Position numbers and translations under genes: made by a program. From Deroplatys truncata (Eukaryota > Arthropoda > Insecta > Mantodea > Mantidae), in NCBI GenBank assembly GCA_030765065.1, contig CM060983.1, forward strand, positions 44,886,067-44,950,066: a DNA stretch of 64,000 nt, given 5' to 3'. Each line of letters opens with the position of its first letter. The first letter of the stretch is position 1. This document shows positions 10,985-21,472 of this stretch, one piece after another. The notes below the pieces were generated by a model that did not search any database, had not been told where the DNA came from, and saw only the letters and a list, made by a program, of their open reading frames with translations.

Positions 10985-11892
10985 CGGACCGTCTAGCTCA
11001 TACGTGCATTACAATAATGCGTTCCGAAAATATTTATGCCTCGCCCAATATGCCTACTGTTTCTGCTGGGGCAGTAACGATAGCGTATACAGAAACCATG
11101 CATAATACGACCGCCGCCGCCAACTCCGAACATCATCTCCGCCAAAAAGCCGAAACCACAACTGGACTGCAAGATCTGAATGCCATCACCGCTGCCAACT
11201 CCACCAACACTGAGCACCAACTACGCCGTCTTGCCGCCCTGGAAGCCTCTATACAAGACCTCCATGCCATCACCACTGGCTTCTCAAACGCGTTCCAGTC
11301 CTTCACCACCTGCTGCCTGCAGCGTCTTGACCGCACCGACTCCGCCATCAATGGCATGGGAGCATCCATCGCCTCACTACCTCAGAAGACGACACCACCC
11401 GCTCCAACTGACTGCCAGGAGGAGCTCAAATTCGCAATCAACGGACTCTCAGAACTTGTGAAAGCCCTGATCACGACGACGGCCGACTGGACTCCTGTAC
11501 TCTCGGACCTGAGGCATGGTCAGGAAAAACTACTTCAATCCATGACATCACTGCTCACAAATATGTTTTATGGCACCAGACCAATGACCGCCCCTACAAG
11601 GGCCGCTCAACAGCACCCAACTCATCATCAATAAAGACGAATAAAGTTCCTCACCCAATCCCGCCACTTCCCGGGGGGCAGTCAGGGCCTCGGTCATGTC
11701 TGTCTCCCGGTCCTTCCCGTCTCCCGCTGCCAGCGAAATAAGCTGGCAGCTAGCCTTCCGCACTATCGGGGGTGCTCAGCGGAACCCCACCACCTTTCCT
11801 CACTACTCCTTCTAAACACCTTCCTGAAATTCTCTCTCCCAACCCCGTCCACTACCCAAAAAAAAAAAAAATAAAAAAAAATAAAAAAAAAA
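10985..11892 (+). mobile_element. Poly(A)-tailed retroposon (LINE-derived candidate)
   Basis: A block of markedly C-rich, GC-elevated sequence in AT-rich surroundings ends in an interrupted A tract (about 11859-11892). It encodes a 205-residue open frame (11017-11634), followed by an AATAAA at 11640-11645 and a C-rich 3' untranslated-like segment of about 220 bases. This is the arrangement expected of a reverse-transcribed RNA. No reverse transcriptase is encoded. The 5' boundary is estimated from the composition change, and no convincing target duplication was found because a mariner sits directly in the tail. Confidence 0.6.
11017..11634 (+). CDS. 205-aa Thr/Ala-rich protein, ORF1-like, unknown family
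   Basis: An uninterrupted 205-codon frame with C- and G-ending codons, unlike its AT-rich neighbourhood. I do not recognise the family. The protein is rich in Thr, Ala, Ser and Leu. Residues about 34-85 hold two tandem related units, each starting AANS, containing EHxLR and ending LxDLxAIT, which implies an internal duplication of about 26-28 residues. The middle (about 70-130) is a plausible coiled coil. There is no signal peptide, membrane segment, CCHC knuckle or catalytic motif. A coiled-coil protein without zinc knuckles in a poly(A)-tailed unit suggests an ORF1-like protein of a non-LTR retrotransposon or a half-LINE. A retrocopied host gene is the alternative. Start chosen as the first ATG of the frame; codon bias supports translation at some time, not present function. 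Confidence 0.45.
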   Translation: MRSENIYASPNMPTVSAGAVTIAYTETMHNTTAAANSEHHLRQKAETTTGLQDLNAITAANSTNTEHQLRRLAALEASIQDLHAITTGFSNAFQSFTTCCLQRLDRTDSAINGMGASIASLPQKTTPPAPTDCQEELKFAINGLSELVKALITTTADWTPVLSDLRHGQEKLLQSMTSLLTNMFYGTRPMTAPTRAAQQHPTHHQ

Positions 11893-13119
11893 TACGAGGC
11901 GGATTGGTAAGTCAATGACTTTTTAAAGGAAATAACACTTTTTTCCAAAAAAAAATTATTTCTGAACTTCGTCTGCTTTCAATTCTATACATGACCAATG
12001 TTTCTGCAAAATATGAGGTTGTTTCTGCCATGTGTTCACTGTACGTGGATTTCTTCCCAGCGAGCCAATTTTTTCAGGTTTGCGAAGAGGAAGAAATCGC
12101 TCGGAGCCAAATCTGGAGAACATGGTGGGTGAGGTAGCAGTTCGTAGCCCAATTCCACAAATTTTGCAATAAGAATGACTGACTTGTGTGCGGGTGCATT
12201 ATCCTGGTGAAAGAGAACCTTTTTCTTCACCAAATGAGGTCGTTTCTTTAACACTTCCTTGTGAAACTGATCCAGCATTGCTGCATGATATGAACCTGTG
12301 ATCGTTTTACCCTTTTCCAGGCAGTGGATGTCTGTCACCCCTTGTGAATCCCAAAAGACAGCTGCCATGATTTTTCCTGCCGACGGAATGGTCTTCGCTT
12401 TCTTTGGAGCAGGTTCGCTGAAGGAAATCCATTGCTTTGATTGTTGTTTGGTTTCAGTTTGATAGTAATGGATCCAAGTTTCATCAACCGTGATATAACG
12501 CCGCAAAAACTCATTTGGGTTCAAACGTCCCTGTGAAACGGTCACAGATTCTGCTTGCTCTCAAACTGTAAGCAGTCGCGGCACCCATTTTGCTGACAGC
12601 TTTCTCATACACAAAAATTGGTGCAGAATGTTATACACCCCTTCACTCGAGATGTTTACGGTCTTGGCTATCTCACGGATTTTCACTCGGCGGTTTTGCA
12701 ACACAATATCGTGATCTTTGTTCACCATTACTTCTGTTGTGACCTCAACCAGCCGTCCTGTGCCCACGGCATCTCTTGTGCTCGAACGGCCACATAGAAA
12801 TTGTGTGAAGCACTTGTGAACCATGCCATGTGATAGAGCAGAGTCCCCATAATACTTGTGCAGTTTTTCTTCCGTTTCTTTCACCGTCTTACCACGCAAA
12901 ACGTAGTGCTTTATTAAAACACGAAATTCACTTTTCTCCATTTTCTATGAAGCAACACATATCTGCTTATTTTAGACGCTATCAACAATTTTCTAAGAAA
13001 CAAATGACGAATTTCTGCGATTATCCCCAGAATAGATGTAAAACTTGGGTGCAAACAAGAAACTGTGATTAGAACGCTTTCTCTCGTCAAAGTCATGGAC
13101 TTATCAATCCGTCCCCGTA
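11893..13119 (-). mobile_element. Mariner transposon 1, near full length, inactive
   Basis: The element occupies 11895-13117 (1223 bp), flanked by TA at 11893-11894 and 13118-13119, the standard mariner target duplication. Imperfect terminal inverted repeats begin CGAGGCGGATTGGTAAGTC on the left and, reverse complemented, CGGGGACGGATTGATAAGTC on the right. The left TA lies in the poly(A) tail of the retroposon at 10985-11892, so the mariner arrived later. Confidence 0.9.
11956..12941 (-). pseudogene. Mariner transposase (D,D34D), inactivated
   Basis: Reads from ATG at 12941. An N-terminal HTH region is followed by the WVPRLLT linker motif. An in-frame TGA at 12561-12563 comes straight after WVPRLLTV. 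The same frame then continues with the catalytic core: VDETW (first Asp), LFHQDNAPAH (second Asp) and SPDLAPSD (third Asp), with 34 residues between the second and third Asp as in mariner. After NLKK at about 12070 the frame shifts, and the family's C-terminus is found in another frame (KHWSCIELKADEVQK, ending at 11956), with part of the segment between deleted. One stop, one frameshift and a small deletion make it non-functional; all three catalytic Asp codons survive. The motif order fits the broad mariner group near the cecropia/mauritiana subfamilies, which is my inference. Confidence 0.9.
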
Positions 13120-13697
13120 TATGTTAACATAACATAAACATAAGGTATAAATAATTAAATTAATATATTTTGTACAAGGGAGCAGAAAAATATTACGTAT
13201 TAATGAGAAAACGTATAATTATGCTAAATATTAATGCACAAAGTCCTGATGCCTAAAAAAATAAGTGTATACTTGCGAAAAACGTAGAGGTGAATAACGC
13301 TTAAGCGAGGTTCAGTTGTATATGTAAGAGATTTAATTCCAACTTGATTTTACAATCAGAGCTGTTAAATACAAATCATACTTAACATATAGGTGAAAGA
13401 TAAACCCCGAAAGGAAGTTAAAATAAAGTTGTATATGATAATGGCAGTATCAGTAATACCTTATACAAGTGAATCCTGGATTATTAAAGAGAAGGACAAA
13501 AAAAAGCATAATACAAGCAGCGGAGATGAGATTGTTAAGAAAGAAAAGGATGTACTAGAAAGGATCATATAAGAAGAAGCCATTAGAGAATCGCTACATA
13601 TTTATAATTTAACTGGTAAAGGAAACTAAATTAATAATACTAAATTAATAATAGCTAGTAAATAAATGATCTATCCAACATTTCATTTTTAAGTATG
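13120..13697. other. No recognisable feature
   Basis: AT-rich; no coding signal or shared repeat recognised. Confidence 0.35.
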
Positions 13698-13734
<37 letters not shown>

Positions 13735-13745
13735 GCGCGCGCGCG
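13698..13745. repeat. Compound microsatellite (CT)n(CA)n(CG)n
   Basis: Three dinucleotide runs follow one another. The CA portion corresponds to the conserved microsatellite slot of the CTTTCTC family; its 3' end follows directly. Confidence 0.9.
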
Positions 13746-13880
13746 GATAATTTTTCTAAAACGTTTGGTTTATATGTTCAAAGATCTCAAAGAACATATT
13801 TCCCGTGAAATCTCTACATCCAATTTTTGAGTAGAATGCAATACTTTTTCCACCTACGTAGATAAAACTGAAATTAAAAT
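13746..13880 (+). repeat. CTTTCTC-family repeat, 3' end only
   Basis: Contains the GTGAAATCTC block, CCAATTTTTGAGTAGAATGCAATAC and a degraded 3' terminus (CTACGTAGATAAAAC). Sequence 5' of the microsatellite is lost. Confidence 0.7.
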
Positions 13881-14701
13881 AGGGCATATATGCTAGCTTT
13901 GATATTTCTCTTTGCACGAACTATAAGAAAGAAAGAAAGAAAGAAAGAAAGAATATATATTCCTGAGGTGTCTGGATCGATTTCCTACTGGGGTGGGGAA
14001 TGTTGCTTCAATTATAATCATTCGATACCCTTCCAAGTCCCAAGTTACTGGAAGTATGAACGTGGTGGGATTGCATGTTAAAATAAATTAAATCTGTTAA
14101 AAAAAACGTTCAGTTAAAAGGATTACTAAAATCATGCTTGTTTCTCATATCAAAGTCTCGAATATTGACCACAGAAGTTAAAAGTCTATACAAATGAAAC
14201 AAAACTAAGAGAAAAAGTAAATCCATTAAAACATCAAAGCGTACTTCTTATACTGAAAAATGCCACCGAAGCACAAGGCTTTATTTCTGAGATGATCACG
14301 AAAAAAGTCATATTTTAAACATAAACCGTATACTTGAACGAGATCCCAGTTTTAAAAATTTCAATGAGAGTGAAGACTATACAAAATTTTACAGGAAATC
14401 TAACAAACAAACAAAATACTCAACTTATTCGAAATGTTGGATTTGTTTCGGGTTGCCGCGGTTGTGCACTTCTTAGAAACTGAAATTGTTTTCCCAAAGT
14501 GATATTTCTCCTTTTCGGAGGTTACTTTTGTAGACGAAGTCAACAGATTGCAAAACGCATCACATAAATGACATGAAAGTAGGTAATGATATTTAATAAA
14601 ATGACGAAAATGATTTTTTTTTCCATCCTGAGCAACAAACTGAAGCAAACTTCTGTGAATTAAAACATTTGAAATCTGGTCATAGTGAACCTACAAAAGG
14701 T
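13881..14701. other. No gene; short GAAA microsatellite
   Basis: (GAAA)n at about 13925-13951. The rest carries no recognisable signal. Confidence 0.4.
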
Positions 14702-15071
14702 TTTATTGTTTTCTCCACTGTTTGCATATAAGAGGAAGTATTTCATTCGACCTAAAAATTCGATAATGGGAATTCACCGAAAATACACTTGAGGTTCCCT
14801 GAATGAATGAATAAATAAGAAAGAAAGAAAATAAATAAATAAATAAATAAATAAATTAGAAAAATTGCTCGCGCACATATGTGTATGAGAACTGCATAAC
14901 TCAAAAACGAAATTGTGGATAAATACCAAACTTGGTACTTCAATTCAGCTTCTTCCAAGGATGCGACAACATATTTCCAAGAGGATCCTCCCACTCCATA
15001 CTACCCTTTACACGAGGATTTTTCGTTATGTTTCATTTTCTTAAAAATTTCTCTAACGATTTTTATTAAAG
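14702..15071 (-). repeat. CTTTCTC-family repeat, 3' half of a split copy
   Basis: A divergent minus-strand copy. It runs from the 3' terminus (TTTTCTCCACTG at 14709) through the TTCGATAATGGGAATTCACCG block, an AAAT microsatellite at 14825-14856, the ACCAAACTTGGTA block and up to CGATTTTTATTAAAG. It continues at 15566 after an LTR-like insertion. Confidence 0.75.
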
Positions 15072-15565
15072 TGACCACATTGTGAAGCAGATATGAGCCT
15101 CAGTTACTGTAGAAGGCGCCGACCGACCGGGTGAAGAGATAATGCTCTCGCCCTGCGTAAACACCAGAAGCGTTACTGAGAAATATCGGGATTGTTCTGA
15201 AACCTTCTTTCTCCCCGCCTCCCAAACATTCTAGAACTCTTTCCAAAAATTCCAGCGGCAATGTAAGCGAATGAATAGTGAGTGCATTTCTGATGTGAGG
15301 AAAAGTTCTGTTCTCCGAGTGAGTTTGTGGCGACTGTTGTTACGTACAGTGGTTGCTACTACTGCAAGAGATTACAGAGGTCTTGTGTTCGACTCCCTAG
15401 CGAGTGAACCGGAAGGAAGAAGAAGCTGCTTTACGCGTATGTCATTAAGCTTCTACGTCTCAAGAACTATGTAAGTGAAGTGATAGTGAACATTGAACTA
15501 CACCACATTAATGAAGTGATAGCGAGAACTTAATAAAGTGGCAGTGGAAACAGGACAAAGTCACA
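15072..15565 (+). mobile_element. LTR-like element, copy 1 (heat-shock-motif promoter)
   Basis: Interrupts a minus-strand CTTTCTC repeat. It is related to 27409-27861 and 58496-58989 along its whole length: the shared order is GCGCCGACC, the heat-shock-element-like cluster TTCTAGAACTCTTTCC at 15229-15244 followed by AATTCCAGCGG, a TCTTGTGTTCGACTCC block, a repeated AGTGAAGTGA stretch, and the end GGACAAAGTCACA. An AATAAA at about 15533 would serve as the polyadenylation signal. The TATA position is degraded here. The left boundary (15072 or 15081) is uncertain and no clean target duplication is visible. Solo LTR is the best reading, mainly by comparison with copy 2. Confidence 0.6.
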
Positions 15566-16077
15566 AGACGTTTAAGATATTTGCATGACTAATAAGATGT
15601 ATCCACCTGAGTTTTCGAGCTAGTAAAGTCGTCTTCATTCTGAATGAGTTAGGCATAACTTTACAGAACCGTAACAGAGAGACAAAAACTTAGCACGCTA
15701 AAATGTTGATCTCGTTAAAGCGCACAATTTGTCAAATACTTTTTATTTATTTATTTTTGGCATTAACCATTTCCGAGATATTCTTCGTTATTGGTTTGAA
15801 TTTTGGAATACTTTATACTTTTTCCCAAGTACTAAGTTGTTACTCTATTTTTTTTCTCGTGATCATGCAAAGATGGAACTTCAAAACCAGTATATAGCGA
15901 CCTGCTATTTATAGATATGACTATCGCTTCACCCTCCAGTATCCCTCCTGTACTAATGAAATGTGTAACAGCAGCATATCTGCAAAAGTTTATCTCGACT
16001 AACAAGATGTAGAAGAAGAATAAGCCGTTTAAGAATAGTTTGGGTAGAGAAAGTCATGTGAATGAAACACACGAGGT
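15566..16077 (-). repeat. CTTTCTC-family repeat, 5' half of the split copy
   Basis: Continues the copy at 14702-15071. It reads TTTAAGATATTTGCATGAC through the Thr-rich-AT middle blocks to TAGAGAAAGTCATGTGAATG at about 16046-16065, the reverse of the family's 5' end. A 5' terminus with CATGTGAATG rather than CATGTGAGTG is characteristic of subfamily B. Confidence 0.75.
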
Positions 16078-18147
16078 TTTACCTGCAATGTACCGTAACA
16101 AAAGATTATTATCGGTGCTTTTAAAGCGTAATCAAATGAAAATGGCTTTGCCATTGTACAGAGCTATTACGGATGTAATCGCATGACCCAGCCTGTTCAG
16201 CAGCTTAAACTTCTGGGACTCCTAATTATTCCAAGCCCTTAAGCCTCTTTATATGTGATGTAACAACAGCGTTGCTAATCTACCGAAAAACGAGTTAGTC
16301 TAGATCAGGACATCTGTATGAATGTTTGCGCGATTCCATTATTACAAATGATAAACCAAACACAGATGTGAAAAGGAAACATTTTTTCTACCCACTAATA
16401 TTCACAAACTACTCGTGAGCCACTTTCATATCGATCGCCCACTTCTATTCCCATTCTACCCCCCAAAGGGCGAAAACAACTCATGAATTATTACTGACGC
16501 GTTATCCTTGACGACAGGCGGTTTCTTTTGCTGTCTGATTTATGGCAACACTCCTATCCTTCTTCGAATAATGTGCATTTTGTATACAATATTACAATAG
16601 GCATGAGTCAAAATACTGCACCACTAGGATTTTCCCACACCCAGAGGTGTTAAATATTGTGGAAAGGACTATTGCATAGGAGCTAGGAACTGGAAGGAAT
16701 CACCGCCACATATGTTAAGAATTTATTATAAGGTTTTGCATTTGTTAACAATTCCAGTATCAGCTTGCTTTAACACTTTAAAAGTTTTGTGAATTACAAA
16801 TAATATGCTGGGAGACGACAATGTAATATACTCTTTCACCTTTTTAGAATTTAAGTTGGCCTACAAATCGAGAATATTTCTCAAACAAGGAATAATACAA
16901 TGCAATGTTACACGAAGTGAAAAATATAAATGCTTTGCCCGTAAATGAGAATTTAGAAACACCTACAGTAAAAAGGTTAAATTTTGTAGCTTACCAAACA
17001 GTTGAAAATAATTTAGAAAAGCCAAAAGGTTACTTTTGGTGGTTTACGCCAAATTTCGCCGTCACAAAACCAGACCACGAGTCTGCGTGCTATCCACTCG
17101 GTCCCTGGCCGAAGGGTGCGTCTGCTGCCTGCCAAGGAGCTGCTGAAGTTGACCACGAGCGTGATGGCGCTGACGTTAGTGGCGTGAAGCAAACCAGCCA
17201 ATGGTAACTCTGCACGACGCTTTGAGTTGTGGAATGATAAATTACGTCATGCATAACATCTTTCTCGAAGCTTCGGATGTTAACTGTTTCTCTCGATGAC
17301 CCACGTCATCATTTGCGAAGCATTGGGCCGTTCTTGAGCTGGTTGCATAAACCATGACCAAGGGGGAGGAGGAAAACGGCACAATACAAAGCAGCTTAAC
17401 ATATGGGAACTAAATGACATTAAAATTCGCAACAAAGAAATTATCAACATAATACACAGGTACTAACTCATTAATCTTATTTAAAAAATATTTATACTTA
17501 AAAGTTTTAAAACTATCTGGAAGAAAATTAAGGCAATGATGTATGATATGCGGAAAATCCACATATGTATGATACCTTGTTGAAATTTATATCAGTTATT
17601 ACACACAATAACAGTAAAGTTTTTCCAGATTTCAAAATCTAGCTTGCATGGTTATTTAAATATTAAGTTTTAATTGTGTAAATTCATTTGCCTAATAGAA
17701 ACGCAACACCAATGCATTTCTTTTAATTTCACATAAAAATTCAGGTTTACAGTAAATGAGTTTACAAAAAGATCTATCATTTTTTGTATTAACCCCTTAT
17801 TGTAGAAAAATTATTACCTTTAGTATGCGCTCCAAAATTCTTGATTTATCAAAAGTTAGTAATTTGCTCCCCAAAATTGGAGCATTATTTTAAAAATGTA
17901 TGCGGTAATTTTCTTTAATGAATTTTTGAGAGGCAACACAAAAATTTTGAAACAAATTAGTAATAAATTGCTTCGTGTGGAGCATTTTAAGTATGAAAAA
18001 AAAACCGTTTGCGAGAGAGCAAGTTTTAGAGTTGGGAGTGTCTATTAATAAGCATGCACCTGTCTGTTTATAGCTTCAGTTAATTGGTAGTTTAAGTGCG
18101 AAAAGTCCAAAAGACTGTATATTTTAAAGTTTAGAATTCATATTGTT
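16078..18147. other. No recognisable feature
   Basis: About 2 kb, AT-rich, with only short open frames. The longest, 16905-17207 (100 codons), has no known domain and a mixed composition. Nothing here matches other parts of the window. Confidence 0.35.
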
Positions 18148-18211
18148 TTGGAAAGGTAGAATCAGACGACTGATTTCCCCCCACTCCACTCGTCTGATTC
18201 TACCTTTCCAA
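18148..18211. repeat. Perfect 22-bp inverted repeat, 20-nt loop
   Basis: Arms 18148-18169 and 18190-18211 are exact reverse complements; the left arm contains GGAAAGGTAGAATCAGACGA. The loop is pyrimidine-rich. There is no T run after it and no promoter before it. The 12-mer AGAATCAGACGA recurs at about 21783. Confidence 0.9.
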
Positions 18212-18471
18212 CCTTACCCTACACACGGCGTGTGGAATAACAATTAATTACATCAATATTATTTTTATTATGAAAAAAAATTATGTTTTTACTCATTTAC
18301 AATTTGTTGTCAAACTTCACAGATAAACATTTTAGGGCAGTAAATCAAAATTATGCAAAATTTTGCTTAATCTACATAATGGAATATCAAGATGATTAAT
18401 GTTCCTAGTACAGTGATGATGAATTTCAGGTCTTACAGTATATACGTTTACAAATTATTATAATAATAATC

Positions 18472-18925
18472 TGACCGCGCGCGAAGTTATCTGTGGGCCG
18501 TCGATAAGCGCCTCCCGACCCGGCATCTGGGTGGGGCCATCGATCGACCATCGGAGCAATAGCCAGGGCGGAACGATAGCCCATTGTGTGCCGCTTACCT
18601 GTTCCAGGCCATTCCTTTCCGAATGTTCTATTAGATTCTCTTTCTAGAACATTCCGCTTTGTATGCGAGGCCTATATAAAGGGCTTATCTTGCCCGGGAG
18701 TTGAGTGCAGTTAGTTAAAAAGTTACGAAGCGAAAAGTGGACAGTGAAACTGTGTGGTGGCGGTGCAGTTCAGCTGTGAGTTGTGACTCAACAATTCAGT
18801 TTCGAGTTCTGATTCTACGGATCAAGTGTGTTGTGTTCTAGGAGTGTGACTAAAGTGTAACGTTTGTGCTACGCTGAGTACTTAAGTGATAAATAAAGTG
18901 TGTTTCGCAGTAACTTGTGTTTTCA
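18472..18925 (+). mobile_element. Solo-LTR-like element with its own promoter
   Basis: A GC-richer unit running TG...CA, with the U3-R-U5 order expected of an LTR: heat-shock-like motifs (18621-18654), TATATAAA at 18673-18680, a likely start near 18703-18712 and AATAAA at 18892-18897. The 11-mer TTATAATAATA is found on both sides (18458-18468 and 18930-18940). It is low-complexity, so it is weak evidence for a target duplication, and it does not abut the TG/CA ends exactly. It shares promoter design but only loose sequence similarity with the LTR-like family at 15.1, 27.4 and 58.5 kb. No internal retroelement coding sequence is beside it. Confidence 0.5.
18621..18712 (+). promoter_or_regulatory. 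Heat-shock-element, TATA and initiator-like promoter
   Basis: GAATGTTC at 18621-18628 and TTCTAGAACATTC at 18642-18654 follow the heat-shock-element rule of alternating nGAAn/nTTCn units; the second is a perfect three-unit site. TATATAAA lies 19 bases downstream. An initiator-like TGCAGTT sits about 30 bases beyond the TATA box. Binding by heat-shock factor is inference from the motif. Confidence 0.6.
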
Positions 18926-18940
18926 ATTGTTATAATAATA

Positions 18941-19598
18941 AAAGTAATAACAATAATAACATGTAAAGATTGCCATAATAGAAAACTCTTTAAAATTAGG
19001 TCTACAATGAGCAACACAACGAGTACCAGCTAATATTCTTTTGAATTACGTTAACTTTGAATCAAGAAAATATCGTAGAAATTTTGCATTCATAACATAG
19101 TTTCAATATTGGTTCGTTTCGTGTTCACTTATGACTGTTAAACCCAGTTGATGAAAGATACCCAGCTTTTATGTTTTGTATTCACTTCATGTGAGAGGTG
19201 GATACATAACTCTGCATTTGTTAACCTGTAAAGTAAAACTTGACACTTACAACTGTCGCCGAGGATAGCGCTAGTATATTGTGACGCAGCGGCTACGGGC
19301 TTCGCTTATCGCGAGGAAGACGGGGTTCTTCAGCGCCGATCGACTGACCGGAAAGAGACATTAGGGGCAGCGCGCACCAAGTTGGAGAAGTATATTACTT
19401 CGGAAGTAACGTTTACTAAAGATGTCTGCGCTGCGGAAGTAGGCTACTGCGGGAGAAATTTACTCCAGAAGTAATGTTGGAGAGCCAAATTACGATTTTA
19501 CTCTTTTACTTACGCCTACGGAAGTAACAGTTTGTTAGTACGGAAGTATTGTTTTGCTTGAGGGATTTACTTGAAGCCATCGTGGTTATGTGCGATAG
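18941..19598. other. No gene; cluster of GGAAGTA motifs
   Basis: Within 19395-19548 the motif GAAGTA occurs five times (at about 19403, 19436, 19468, 19521 and 19543), the first as one arm of the near-palindrome TTACTTCGGAAGTAA. There is no coding signal. Confidence 0.5.
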
Positions 19599-20505
19599 GA
19601 AAAAGTCTGATATGTTACACTCACATGACTTTCTCTACTCTTGTACAAACTATTTTTACAAACTCATATTCTCCATCTATTTCATATTAATCAAGATAAA
19701 CATTTGCAGATACGATCTTTTGACATGAAAAGAGAATTACATTTTACACATATTCTAAAAATATTTGTTTTGTATTTGCAAGGGCAATATAGAAATACAG
19801 TAGCCTTTAAGCATCGACATATATCTTAATAGCTGGTTGCTAGGTGCAGCACCATTCTCTTTGCCACAGATTAATACTCTTTGTATATCCAAGACAAAAA
19901 ATGAATAACGAATTCCATTTGAGAAAATAAGTATTGAAAAATTTAAGGGAATAACAAGCAATATCTCGAAAATGGTTCATTCAACAAAAAATGTATCACA
20001 TAAATTGTGTATTTTAACGCGATCTACATCTTTGTGTAGTAAAATTTTGTCTATCTCTTATGGTTTACCAGTTATGCAAAAGTCGTTCACAATGAAGAAT
20101 GCTTTTGGAGACATTCCCAGAAAATTCAAGATATACATTTTATTTGTCATGAAAATATGTTAAACATATGATATTTTAATCAAAATCGTTAGAGCCTATT
20201 TTTGAGAAAATTAAAATTTTCGAAAAATGTTCCATGTAAAGGGTAGTCTGCGGTGGAGGGATTCTCTTGAAAACCTTCGTGTCGCATCTCTGGAAGATAC
20301 TGAACCTAAACACCAAGTTTGGTGTTTATCTGACTGTTCGTTTCTGAGTTATGCTGTTCACACACACATACGGACATGTTTCCAAAAATGCTTTTTTTTT
20401 ATTCAGGGGGTCTCAAAACATGTATTTCCGGTGAAATCTCGGTATCGAATTTTTGGGAGGAATACAATACTTCCCCTACTTAATATACGTAGTAGAGAAA
20501 GTAAT
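19599..20505 (+). repeat. CTTTCTC-family repeat, subfamily A, full length
   Basis: About 900 bp and very close to 8882-9779, including the middle variant with GCAACCAGC-complement/TTGCTAGGTGCAGCACC and the AGATTAATACT block. Both termini are present; the 3' end is mutated to GTAATAAC. The CA run is short (20359-20367). Confidence 0.9.
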
Positions 20506-20650
20506 AACAAGGAATTGAAAAATTCAAATAAATAACGCATATCTCCGAAATGGCCGATGTCACAAAAAATCATTTTAAATGCATAGAGAAATCTACAATT
20601 TTTGTGCAATCATTTTATAAACTCGTGAGAAAGGATTTCTATATTTTGAG
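20506..20650 (+). repeat. CTTTCTC-family repeat, subfamily B internal fragment
   Basis: Starts at the middle of the family (AATTCAAATAAATAACGCATATCTCC) and runs to TACAATTTTTGTGCAATC. It begins exactly where the preceding A copy ends, so the A copy probably inserted into an older B copy. Confidence 0.6.
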
Positions 20651-21472
20651 ATTATACCTATATGAGAGAGGGGAGGAAGGGTGAGTGTGTATATTCAAAC
20701 AGCTGTTAAGTGTTGTATATGCTTCTTTCCTTATTTTGTTTTCATGGATGCCACTATTTCAGTGCTCCCCTCTTTACTAAAAGAGGGTGCAAGAAACCAT
20801 TAATGCCAGGCTTCTTAGAAGTGAATATTTTGCTTAGTCTAGTATCATGAATAGTTCCATTGTCAAAACACAAACTGGAAAAAAAATTGCTTGCGATCTT
20901 TCGATCTTTCTACCTTAAGCTAAGCCTTTTCCTTCAGAAGGAAAAGCATGGAAACTCGATAAGCGCAAATAGAAAGCTATGAATCGGGACAGTTGTGAAA
21001 CAAGTCCCGTGTTAGAGATTTGCCTGAGACAGCAAAAGTGCAAAACACTCCAAGCAGAATTCCCCTGATAGGAAAACTGGAGCGGATATATTTTGTTTGG
21101 TAGCCGTGAGAGGACGGCAACTTCTCCTACAGAGCTGCTATGCGGGACAAAAGCCGGAGTACCTCTCAGGCGATTCTTGCATCAGATTCACACAGTAACA
21201 GCATTTCTTCAAGAACTTCAGTTCCAAACCACAATATGTGCAACATTCACACGATTTTCCGATGACATTACAAATTTACACAATTTATCCCTTAAACATA
21301 AATGTACTACATACTTACACAAGTGATTGTTTTATCAACGTTACCTTATTCTGGATAAATACTTACTTAGTATTTAAAAAAAAGAAGAAAGGCAATATGA
21401 ATAGAACATGCATAAGCAATGAATGGTTTGCAACACAAGTTGATTTTTGTTTGTTAGGAGCTTATGCGAAGG
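20651..21472. other. No gene recognised
   Basis: Contains a short palindrome CTTTTCCTTC-A-GAAGGAAAAG at 20926-20946. A 77-codon open frame at 21093-21326 has no recognisable domain. Confidence 0.35.

Noticed and set aside
16905..17207. 100-codon frame as a gene
   Set aside because: No domain, no neighbouring exon signals, half AT-rich and half GC-richer with no codon pattern.
18148..18211. Transcription terminator
   Set aside because: A bacterial-type hairpin terminator is not expected in this genome, and no T run or upstream gene is present.
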